Of a stretch of DNA of 6,608 nucleotides, positions 1 through 5,712 are shown in pieces (position 1 is the first letter of the stretch; each line of letters starts with the position of its first letter). The notes under the pieces were generated by a model that saw only the letters and a list, made by a program, of their open reading frames with translations, did no database searches and was not told the origin of the DNA. This DNA comes from an uncultured Anaerolineaceae bacterium (GTDB lineage Bacteria; Chloroflexota; Anaerolineae; Anaerolineales; Anaerolineaceae): contig CALDSL010000273.1 of NCBI GenBank assembly GCA_937920255.1, forward strand, positions 1 through 6,608, given 5' to 3'. Position numbers and translations under genes: made by a program.

Positions 1-47
1 GAGATATATCAGTGTGACTGGAGTTCAGACGTGTGCTCTTCCGATCT
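1..47. other. Illumina P7/TruSeq index adapter (artefact)
   Basis: This is sequencing adapter, not genome. Bases 14-47 equal the TruSeq read-2 (index) adapter, ending in CTCTTCCGATCT. Bases 6-13 (ATATCAGT) fill the index slot and bases 1-5 (GAGAT) match the end of the P7 flow-cell oligo. Read in reverse complement the index is ACTGATAT, which from memory fits TruSeq LT index 25 (ACTGAT followed by AT). True insert begins at about base 48. The open frame that runs from the adapter into + strand sequence (14-592) begins with the peptide MTGVQTCALPIS, a recognisable translation of this adapter, and should not be annotated as a gene. Confidence 0.98.
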
Positions 48-574
48 CTGCCGCCCACCTGCTGAAAACGCGTGGCAAAGGTGGCGCGGTCGCCCGGGTT
101 GGCCGCGCCCTCGCCCTTCGGCCCCAGATCGATGCGCAGGCTCTCCAGCGGCAGGCTGCGGCGCAGGTCGTCGCGGTTGATCAGGTGGATCGGCGGCGCG
201 CCGATCACGCCGGGCACGCGGTCTTTGCCCACCAGCACGGGCTTGCCGGGCAACTGGCGCACGTCGATCCCGCCGACCAGCTCGAAGCGGAACAGCCCGC
301 CGTCTTCATCGTCCACCAGCATGAAACCCACTTCGTCCATGTGCGCGGCGATCATCACCCGCACGGGGTTCTCGCTCTTCGCCTTGCGCACCGCCAGCAC
401 ATTCCCCAAGGCGTCCACGCGCACGTCGTCGGCAACCTCGCGGATGCTTTCCAGCACGATGGCGCGCACTTCGGCCTCGTCGCCGGATACCGCCACGGCG
501 TTGGTCAGGCGTTCCAGCAGGGCAATTTGTTCCGCGCCGATTTGCGGCGCCTGGGTTTGGTTTGTTTGCGTCAT
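48..574 (-). CDS. M42 family metallo-aminopeptidase, second copy, N-terminal half only
   Basis: Co-catalytic metal-dependent aminopeptidase of peptidase family M42 (glutamyl/deblocking aminopeptidase, TET-type), probably cytoplasmic and trimming peptides. Translation from the ATG at 574-572 gives about 175 residues: N-terminal LERLTNAVAVSGDEAEVRAI, then DALGNVLAV, then VMIAAHMDEVGFM with the first metal-binding His at residue 78 and the conserved Asp at 80, then FELVGGIDVRQLPGKPVLV. The reading stays open to residue 175, where adapter sequence begins. Family members are about 350 residues, so the bridging Asp, the catalytic Glu-Glu pair and the C-terminal metal His are missing through assembly truncation, not by evolution. 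The start lies 3 nt after the stop of the neighbouring M42 gene (TAA CCA ATG). A weak GGGA about 8 nt upstream is the only ribosome-binding candidate, so coupling to the upstream gene is likely. Confidence 0.93.
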
Positions 575-577
575 TGG

Positions 578-1639
578 TTAATCCCAGCCTAGCGTATCGA
601 GGGTGTCCGGCTCCAGCCGGGAAACAAACGCCGCCAGCAACTGCCCCACGCGGCGAATATCTTTCACCTGCACCATCTCCACCGGCGTGTGCATGTAGCG
701 CAGCGGAATGCTGATGACCATGCTGGGAGCGCCCTCGGCGTTGACCTGCATGGCGTAAGCGTCGGTGCCGGAATGGCCCGGCATCACGTCCATGCGCGTG
801 GGAATATCCAGGCTCTCGGCTAGCTCTTTAAAGGTACGGTACAGCGCCGGATGAATATTGGGCCCCCAGCCGAGCGGCACGCCCTTGCCAAACGGGTGCG
901 CGCGATAATCCGACGCGCCCGGGCCTTTGGCGAAGGTCACATCCAGCGCCACGGCAATATCCGGCCGCACGTCGAAGGCCGAAGTGTACGCGCCGATCAG
1001 CCCCACCTCTTCCTGCACGGTGGCCACGGCCACCACGTCCCAGGTGTGGCGCATGGTTTTCAGCGCGTGCAGCGCGTAGGTCAGCGCGGACACCGAGGCG
1101 CGGTTATCCAGGGTGTGCCCGGCGATCATCTCGCCCGCCAGTTCCAGCGGCGGCTGGGCAAACGACACCGGGTCGCCGGGGCGCACCAGGGCGGTCACTT
1201 CCTCCGCCAGCAGGCCGGTATCAACCAGCAGGTACTTCATCTCCACCGGCTTGCCGCGCGCATCGGGTGGCAGCAGGCGGTCGGGCGGCTGCACCACCAC
1301 GGCGGGCAGGTCGCGCCGGCCGTGCACCGTCACCAGCTGGCCGGGCAGAATGCGGTAATCCACCCCGCCGACGCTGGTGATATGCAACAGGCCTTCACGT
1401 ACTTCGGTCACCATCATCCCGATTGCGTCCATGTGCGCCGCGATCATCACCCGCGGGCGGCGCGCGTCTGGCTCGCCTTCGCCGCGCGCCAGGCCGTGCA
1501 GGCTGCCCATGCGCGAAATGACAAGCTCGTCCACCAGCGGCCGCCAGGCGTCCGCGATGACCTCGCGCGCGGGCCCCTCCTGCCGGGAAAGCCCGGGAAG
1601 GGAAATCAGTTGTTTGAGGAACGGGGCAATGTCAAACAT
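578..1639 (-). CDS. M42 family metallo-aminopeptidase, complete
   Basis: Complete 353-residue M42 peptidase, the usual family length. The expected two-metal active site is present in order: His69 and Asp71 in MIAAHMDAIGM, bridging Asp178 in HTLDNRAS, the catalytic/metal pair Glu210-Glu211 in VQEEVG, Asp233 in ALDVTFA, and His317 in RYMHTPVEM. GHSGTDA at 288-294 is also typical. By family knowledge it removes N-terminal residues from peptides, often as a tetrahedral dodecamer; substrate specificity cannot be read from sequence. There is no signal peptide, so it is probably cytoplasmic. The ATG at 1639 is preceded by AAAGGA about 12 nt upstream, a slightly long spacing. It starts 36 nt after the TP-rich membrane protein gene with no terminator seen between them, and is followed 3 nt later by a second M42 gene. 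Possible alternative names (FrvX-like, endoglucanase M) reflect old annotations of the same family. Confidence 0.95.
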   Translation of the reverse strand: MFDIAPFLKQLISLPGLSRQEGPAREVIADAWRPLVDELVISRMGSLHGLARGEGEPDARRPRVMIAAHMDAIGMMVTEVREGLLHITSVGGVDYRILPGQLVTVHGRRDLPAVVVQPPDRLLPPDARGKPVEMKYLLVDTGLLAEEVTALVRPGDPVSFAQPPLELAGEMIAGHTLDNRASVSALTYALHALKTMRHTWDVVAVATVQEEVGLIGAYTSAFDVRPDIAVALDVTFAKGPGASDYRAHPFGKGVPLGWGPNIHPALYRTFKELAESLDIPTRMDVMPGHSGTDAYAMQVNAEGAPSMVISIPLRYMHTPVEMVQVKDIRRVGQLLAAFVSRLEPDTLDTLGWD

Positions 1640-1675
1640 GAAGCAGCAGTGTCCTTTACATTGCAGTACCAGCCG

Positions 1676-2062
1676 CTACGGCGCGGTGGTTGAAGTGGGT
1701 GTTTCTGTATCGGGGAACGGCATTGGGATGGCCGTACCCGTATCCGTCGGCGTGGGCGTGTTGGTCGGGGTGCGCGTGGGCGGCACGAATTGGGTGTAGG
1801 TCGGGCTGGGCGTCCAGGTGATGGTTTCGGTGGGCTGCGGGGTGACGGTGGGGAAGATCACCGCCGTGCTGGACGGGCCGCGCGTAGCGGTGGCCGGAAT
1901 GACGCGGGTCGGCTGCGCGCCGGGAGTAGGTGTGCCAATACGACCCGCCTCCCTACCGATGTTGAGCACCAAATACCCGAAACAGTAGCAGGGGATGGTT
2001 GCTAGGATGATCATGATGAGCGTGGAACGCGAGCGCGAGCGCCGGCCAGCGATTCGGGTCAT
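1676..2062 (-). CDS. Single-pass membrane protein with Thr/Pro-rich extracytoplasmic domain, hypothetical
   Basis: A 128-residue protein of unknown function. The N-terminus is strongly basic (Arg at 3, 7, 8, 10, 12), followed by one hydrophobic helix at about residues 14-34 (TLIMIILATIPCYCFGYLVL). By the positive-inside rule the rest lies outside. Residues 44-128 are a low-complexity tail in which Thr (27) and Pro (20) make up over half of 85 residues, with runs such as RTPTNTPTPTDT; no lysine and no folded-domain motif are visible. Such tails act in other proteins as extended, often glycosylated spacers, but here no domain follows. The ATG at 2062 was chosen because GAGGAGAGG stands just upstream. 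A longer GTG start at 2098 would fall within two bases of the predicted -10 box and would add a non-hydrophobic Trp/Lys/Arg leader. It is likely transcribed with the two M42 genes. Cys25 and Cys27 sit in the helix but do not form a proper lipobox. Confidence 0.75.
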   Translation of the reverse strand: MTRIAGRRSRSRSTLIMIILATIPCYCFGYLVLNIGREAGRIGTPTPGAQPTRVIPATATRGPSSTAVIFPTVTPQPTETITWTPSPTYTQFVPPTRTPTNTPTPTDTGTAIPMPFPDTETPTSTTAP

Positions 2063-2069
2063 GCCTTGT

Positions 2070-2078
2070 CCTCTCCTC
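2070..2078 (-). promoter_or_regulatory. Ribosome binding site of the TP-rich membrane protein
   Basis: On the minus strand GAGGAGAGG ends 7 nt before the ATG at 2062. It is the strongest Shine-Dalgarno in the window and decides the start in favour of 2062 over the upstream GTG at 2098. Confidence 0.75.
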
Positions 2079-2088
2079 GACGTTTTCC

Positions 2089-2117
2089 ATGATAACACTA
2101 CCCCCCCGGGCTGGCAA
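2089..2117 (-). promoter_or_regulatory. Predicted sigma70-type promoter for the membrane protein/M42 genes
   Basis: Minus-strand TTGCCA (2117-2112, 5/6 to TTGACA), exactly 17 nt, then TATCAT (2094-2089, 5/6 to TATAAT). Initiation would be expected near 2083-2082, giving a leader of about 20 nt that contains the Shine-Dalgarno. It lies in the largest intergenic gap of the window (2063-2134), which fits its role as an internal promoter. The spacer holds a run of seven G (2107-2101), next to CCCGGG. The prediction rests on consensus only. Confidence 0.55.
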
Positions 2118-2134
2118 GTGAAACACCCGCAGGG

Positions 2135-2590
2135 CTATAGCCACACCTGCATCTCTTCCAGGGTCACGCCCGCCCAGTCGTGGATGGCGGCGCGGTAGCT
2201 TTCGGCGTCGCGCACGTGCGCAAAGACGTCCACAATCGTCATGCTCCAGGCAACGCGCGGTAGGGGCGGGTCGTCCGGCGTGCGGGTGACCTTCCACGTG
2301 CGGCCACTTTCCCCCGGTTTTTCCGGGCGGCGCGCTTCCACCCGCGCGAGTTCGCGCAGCCCTTCATTGCTCAGGCCTTCCTCCAGCACCGCGCGCAGCT
2401 GGCGCGCGATCCAGCGCAGGCCTTCGTCGCTGTAGCGCCGGTGCTGCACCATGTAACACGCCACGGTCAGCGCGTGGACTTCGCCGTAGCCCGGGTCGGT
2501 AAAATCATGCACCAGAAAATCGCCAAAGATCTCCTCGCAGGTGACGCCGTCCCAGCGCGCGCCGCAGTCCGGGCAGGTAGCCGCGTCCAT
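2135..2590 (-). CDS. DUF5946-like small Cys/His protein
   Basis: A 151-residue soluble protein resembling DUF5946 by recall of its pattern: an N-terminal CPDCGA knuckle (Cys6, Cys9), TCEEIFGDFL (Cys18), then the signature VHALTVACYMVQHRRYSDEGL (His39, Cys45, His50), followed by a helical stretch (LRAVLEEGLSNEGLRELARV). The Cys and His residues could bind a metal, possibly zinc; this is inference, and the family has no function that I know of. The C-terminal part ends in TIVDVFAHVRDAESYRAAIHDWAGVTLEEM, probably helical. No signal peptide or membrane segment is present. The ATG lies one base after the stop of the kinase gene (TGA G ATG) with no Shine-Dalgarno, so translation most likely depends on termination-reinitiation from the kinase. 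A promoter and a 72-nt gap separate it from the next gene. Confidence 0.75.
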   Translation of the reverse strand: MDAATCPDCGARWDGVTCEEIFGDFLVHDFTDPGYGEVHALTVACYMVQHRRYSDEGLRWIARQLRAVLEEGLSNEGLRELARVEARRPEKPGESGRTWKVTRTPDDPPLPRVAWSMTIVDVFAHVRDAESYRAAIHDWAGVTLEEMQVWL

Positions 2591-2591
2591 C

Positions 2592-4523
2592 TCAGGGCGT
2601 CCAGGTCACGCGCCAGTCGTACACCGTTCCGCCGGTGTCGGTCAGGCGCACAACTTCACCGCTGTCCAGCGAGACCACAAACAACTCGCCATAATCCGCG
2701 CCGATGCTGCCGGCCTGGTTGGAGACAAACGCCAGCCAGCGCCCGTCCGGCGACCAGGCCGGCCCGCGCGACCAGGCCCCACCGGGCGTGCTCGTCAGGC
2801 GGCGCGCGCCCTGCCCGTCGCGGCTCATCACCCAAATTTCGCTCTGCTGGCTGTCGCGGTTGGACTGGAAGGCGATCTGCTGGCCGTCCGGCGACCAGAC
2901 CGGCGCAAAGTTCTCCATCTCGCCTTCATCCACCAGGGTGGTGTTCTCGCCGCTGTCGACGTTATAGATATCAATAGTCGTACCGCCCGCCCCGTTGACG
3001 CGCGAATAGACGACCTCATTGGAAACCGGCGACCAGTCGGGCGTATGCCCGCGGGCGTCCAGCCGGCGCAGCCCGCCGCCGTCGGCGTCGTACATGCGGA
3101 AGCGGCCTTCTTCGCTGCTCACGCACAGCAGGCGGATGCTGTCGTTGGTCCAGGTGGGCGAATGGCATTCACCCACGGTGAAGGCCGAGTCGGGGTTATC
3201 CGCGTCCATCACGCGCATATCGTATGGAAACACATAAAACGCGATCTTCCGTCCGTTGGGCGACCATTTGGAACCAAACACGTGCTGGCCAGGGGCTTCG
3301 TACAGCTGGCGCGGCTGCCAGGCGCTGCTGTTGTCCATCATATACAGCGTGGCCAGCCCGGCGCGCTGGCGCGGAAAGGCCATCCGGCCCTGCTGCCACT
3401 CGCCCGCGGCCTGCACCGGCTGCTCGGTGGCGGTGGCGTCTGGCGTGGGGGTGTTGGTCTGGTCGGGGAACAGGTCCAGGGTGGGCTGCGGGCCGATGCC
3501 TTCCAACCATGCGCCCAGGCGCGGCAGCCCGTAAGCCAGCGCCGAACCGACCACCGCCAGCGCCAGCACGAAACCCACCAGCAGCCCCACCCAGCCGCCC
3601 GCGCGCCGCCGGCGCTGTACCACGCGCGCCGGGCGGGTATCAGTCTGGCGCGGATCGGGCGCGGGCGGCGCTCCCCGCGCCACCAGCGATCCATCCGCCA
3701 AACCTTCCAGCGCGGCGGCAAACTCGCCCATGCTGACGAAACGATCCTGCGGGCTTTTGGCCAGCGCGCGACCCAGCACCTGCTCTACGGCGGGCGGCAG
3801 GTTCGGCGCCCACTGGCGCGGCGAAGGCAGGGGCTCGTAGATCTGGCGGTGCATGGTGGCCATCTGCGTTTCGGCGCTGAACGGCTTGACCCCGGTCAGC
3901 ATCTCGAACAGCACCAGCCCAAGCGAATAGATATCGGTGCGATAGTCCACCGGCGCGCCCATGCACTGCTCCGGCGACATGTAATCCGGCGTGCCCAGGC
4001 GGATGCCCGCGCCGGTCAATTCCTGCGTGGCGTCGCTTTCCAGCGTTTTGGCGATGCCAAAATCGGACAGCAGCGGCTCACCGCGCTCGCCGATGAGGAT
4101 GTTGCTGGGTTTCACGTCGCGGTGGACGATGCCGTGCGAATGCGCCAGTTCCAGGGCGCGCGCCACGGGAGCCAGGAAGCGCGCGGCTTCGCGGTACGGC
4201 GTGGGGCGGGGCGAGGCGGCCAGGCGATCTTTGAGCGTCCCCGAGGGAATCAGCTCCATCACCATAAACGGCCAGCCGTTCTCTTCACCGTAATCCAAAA
4301 CGCGCACAATCGCCGGGTGCGAAAGCCGCGCCAGCGCGCGGGCTTCCAGTTCAAACCGGCGCAGCAGTGCGGGCTGCGGTTCTGCCGCCGGGCGCATTAC
4401 CTTTAATGCGACATACCGGCCCAGGCGGGTGTCGTACGCCTTGTACACGGTGGCCATCCCGCCTTCACCCAGCGCCTCGAAAATCTGGTAGCGACCCAGG
4501 TTGCGGCCGGTCAGGTTCGTCAT
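2592..4523 (-). CDS. Membrane Ser/Thr protein kinase with extracytoplasmic PD40/TolB-like propeller
   Basis: A 643-residue receptor-like Hanks-type kinase. The cytoplasmic kinase domain spans about 12-273: glycine loop GEGGMATVYK (19-28), ATP-binding Lys41, helix-C Glu60, catalytic loop HRDVKPSN (Asp136, Lys138, Asn141), DFG (154-156), and activation segment with GTPDYMSPE (Thr178, Glu185). All key residues are present, so it should be active. A basic stretch RRRR (304-307) precedes one membrane helix (about 310-331), then a TP-rich linker (NTPTPDATAT, 357-366). The outer part (about 379-643) has six units, each ending in a W-S/T motif at W420, W458, W497, W543, W590 and W641, with PD40-type WSPDGxxxAF. 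This predicts a six-bladed propeller that may sense a ligand or wall component. PASTA repeats are absent. The start has no Shine-Dalgarno; see the promoter at 4533-4561. DUF5946-like gene follows after 1 nt. Confidence 0.95.
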   Translation of the reverse strand: MTNLTGRNLGRYQIFEALGEGGMATVYKAYDTRLGRYVALKVMRPAAEPQPALLRRFELEARALARLSHPAIVRVLDYGEENGWPFMVMELIPSGTLKDRLAASPRPTPYREAARFLAPVARALELAHSHGIVHRDVKPSNILIGERGEPLLSDFGIAKTLESDATQELTGAGIRLGTPDYMSPEQCMGAPVDYRTDIYSLGLVLFEMLTGVKPFSAETQMATMHRQIYEPLPSPRQWAPNLPPAVEQVLGRALAKSPQDRFVSMGEFAAALEGLADGSLVARGAPPAPDPRQTDTRPARVVQRRRRAGGWVGLLVGFVLALAVVGSALAYGLPRLGAWLEGIGPQPTLDLFPDQTNTPTPDATATEQPVQAAGEWQQGRMAFPRQRAGLATLYMMDNSSAWQPRQLYEAPGQHVFGSKWSPNGRKIAFYVFPYDMRVMDADNPDSAFTVGECHSPTWTNDSIRLLCVSSEEGRFRMYDADGGGLRRLDARGHTPDWSPVSNEVVYSRVNGAGGTTIDIYNVDSGENTTLVDEGEMENFAPVWSPDGQQIAFQSNRDSQQSEIWVMSRDGQGARRLTSTPGGAWSRGPAWSPDGRWLAFVSNQAGSIGADYGELFVVSLDSGEVVRLTDTGGTVYDWRVTWTP

Positions 4524-4532
4524 CGTAGCGTA

Positions 4533-4561
4533 ATATTAGCCTGTCGCGCGTGTTGGGTCAA
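4533..4561 (-). promoter_or_regulatory. Possible promoter giving a nearly leaderless kinase mRNA
   Basis: Minus-strand TTGACC (4561-4556, 5/6 to TTGACA), 17 nt, then TAATAT (4538-4533, 4/6 to TATAAT, keeping the first two and last bases and fitting TANNNT). Initiation would fall at about 4528-4523, at or just before the kinase ATG (4523). The 34-nt gap contains no Shine-Dalgarno, which agrees with a leaderless message. The -35 box overlaps the stop codon of the nucleotidyltransferase gene. TAATATTA (4531-4538) is a perfect palindrome. Consensus-based prediction only. Confidence 0.4.
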
Positions 4562-5712
4562 GCCGGTTTGCGTGGGGAAGATTTGCGCCACAGGCCGGCG
4601 ATGATGCGATAGGGGTAGTGCAGCGGCAGCAGCCAGCGGTGCCTGATGTGATAGCGTTCGATCATGTACTCGGCGGGCGGGAACAGCTTGGCGAGTATAT
4701 ACTTTACGCGCGACAGCCAGCCGCGGCGTTGGAACATAAACGCCAGGTTGCGTACCGCCGAGGGCGCGCGGCCTTCCACGAACGCGTAGTAGGTGATCCA
4801 TTCGCCCAGGCTGGGCCGCATGCGGCTCAGCGCCCGGGTCACTTCCACGGGCACCGGCGCGCCCAGCACCGCCGCGGCGCGACCCAACGCGGCGCGCATG
4901 GAGAGCACCAGGCCCCAATCACGGGTGCAGGCCAGCACGCGCTGCCAGTCGATTTCCTCCGCGGGCGCTGTCACCGTCAGGGCAATATCGTACAGCCACA
5001 GCAGCTCCTGCTCATCGTGCCGGAACCAGTGCGCCCCCAGAAACACCAGGCCGGTTTCCAATCCAAGCTGCCGCGCGCCCTCCCCCCGCTCCGGCAGGGG
5101 CCGCGCGCTGTCCCACAGGTCAGACGGGCGAATATTGCGTTTGTAATACCACGACTTGAGCAGCCCCCAGTGCAGATCCAGCAGGGTCATCATGCGCGGG
5201 TTTTGCAGCGCCATCTCAGTGCGGTGATCTTCCTCCGCGCCCAAAAACGGCTCGGTATCGGCGGTGGGGGTCCAGCCGATTCCCTGCAAAGCATCCAGCG
5301 CGGCGGGCACATCGGCGGCATGGATCAGAATGTCCATATCCGTCACCGGGCGCAGGCCGGGGTTGCGGTACAGGCTTTCCATCAGCGCCATGCCCTTGAG
5401 GACGATCACCTCCACCCCGGCGGCGTGCAGCGCGCGAAGAATCTCGGCCAGCGCGCGGCCCAAAAGCAGGTTGTAGCGCGTCACTTCGTAATAGGCGCCT
5501 TTGAGTTGATCCATCACTGCCGGGGGGCAAACGTCGCGGTCTTTCAGCGCCAGATACACCAGTGGGCTGACGCGCTCGCTGTGCGCCAGGATCACCAGGT
5601 GCTGCCAGGCCGCAGTATCGTCCCGCGCGGGGAGCAGAGCCAGGTTCACCGGGCGCGTGTGCAGCCGCGCGGTGAGGATTTCGGCCAGCGCGCCGGTCAA
5701 GGCCGCACTCAT
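4558..5712 (-). CDS. Nucleotidyltransferase-fold protein (NTP_transf_5 type)
   Basis: A 384-residue protein resembling the uncharacterised nucleotidyltransferase family PF14907. The diagnostic segment is VEVIVLKGMALMESLYRNPG (101-120) followed by LRPVTDMDILI (119-130): Lys106-Gly107, Arg121, and the Asp125/Asp127 pair expected to hold the metal ion, with a possible third acidic position in LLDLHWG (Asp179, His181). By family knowledge it should transfer a nucleotidyl group to an unknown acceptor; homologues occur beside ABC exporters in lasso-peptide/RiPP loci and in surface-polysaccharide loci. The N-terminal 100 residues are helical, and the C-terminus is basic and aromatic (RHRWLLPLHYPYRII), perhaps touching the membrane. 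Residues 204-213 (RPLPERGEGA) lie in a variable loop and derive from GC-rich repeat-like DNA. The start overlaps the ABC gene stop as ATGA, with GAGGTGG 4 nt upstream, so the two genes are coupled. Confidence 0.88.
   Translation of the reverse strand: MSAALTGALAEILTARLHTRPVNLALLPARDDTAAWQHLVILAHSERVSPLVYLALKDRDVCPPAVMDQLKGAYYEVTRYNLLLGRALAEILRALHAAGVEVIVLKGMALMESLYRNPGLRPVTDMDILIHAADVPAALDALQGIGWTPTADTEPFLGAEEDHRTEMALQNPRMMTLLDLHWGLLKSWYYKRNIRPSDLWDSARPLPERGEGARQLGLETGLVFLGAHWFRHDEQELLWLYDIALTVTAPAEEIDWQRVLACTRDWGLVLSMRAALGRAAAVLGAPVPVEVTRALSRMRPSLGEWITYYAFVEGRAPSAVRNLAFMFQRRGWLSRVKYILAKLFPPAEYMIERYHIRHRWLLPLHYPYRIIAGLWRKSSPRKPA
5078..5104. repeat. GC-rich imperfect inverted repeat inside the nucleotidyltransferase gene
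   Basis: On the minus strand a C-rich arm (CCCCTGCC) and a G-rich arm (GGGGGGAGGG) flank GGAGC, forming an imperfect hairpin that encodes PLPERGEGA. It resembles the CCCCTCTCC...GGAGAGGGG type of dispersed palindrome seen in many GC-rich genomes, which often yields PLPERGEGA-like peptides when inside genes. With one copy in the window its repeat nature is inferred. Confidence 0.3.

Noticed and set aside
851..1693. + strand open frame opposite the complete M42 gene
   Set aside because: His/Arg/Gln-rich translation without domain features, fully antisense to a gene with a complete active site.
1982..2002. Possible lipoprotein signal around Cys25/Cys27 of the membrane protein
   Set aside because: The residues before the Cys (TIP) do not fit a lipobox, since Pro at -1 is not accepted. 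A plain membrane anchor explains the helix.
2063..2098. Longer GTG start (2098) for the TP-rich membrane protein
   Set aside because: It would begin at the -10 box, before the expected transcript start. It lacks a Shine-Dalgarno, whereas the ATG at 2062 has a strong one.
2115..2137. Weak hairpin (CCC TGC GGG followed by TGTTT on the minus strand) as a terminator after the DUF5946-like gene
   Set aside because: The stem is only three GC pairs and the T run is interrupted, so it is too weak to call.
2541..4406. Long + strand open frame (621 codons) opposite the kinase gene
   Set aside because: It is antisense to a kinase with all catalytic motifs. Its Arg/Ala/His/Gln/Pro-rich composition without motifs is typical of a shadow frame in GC-rich DNA.
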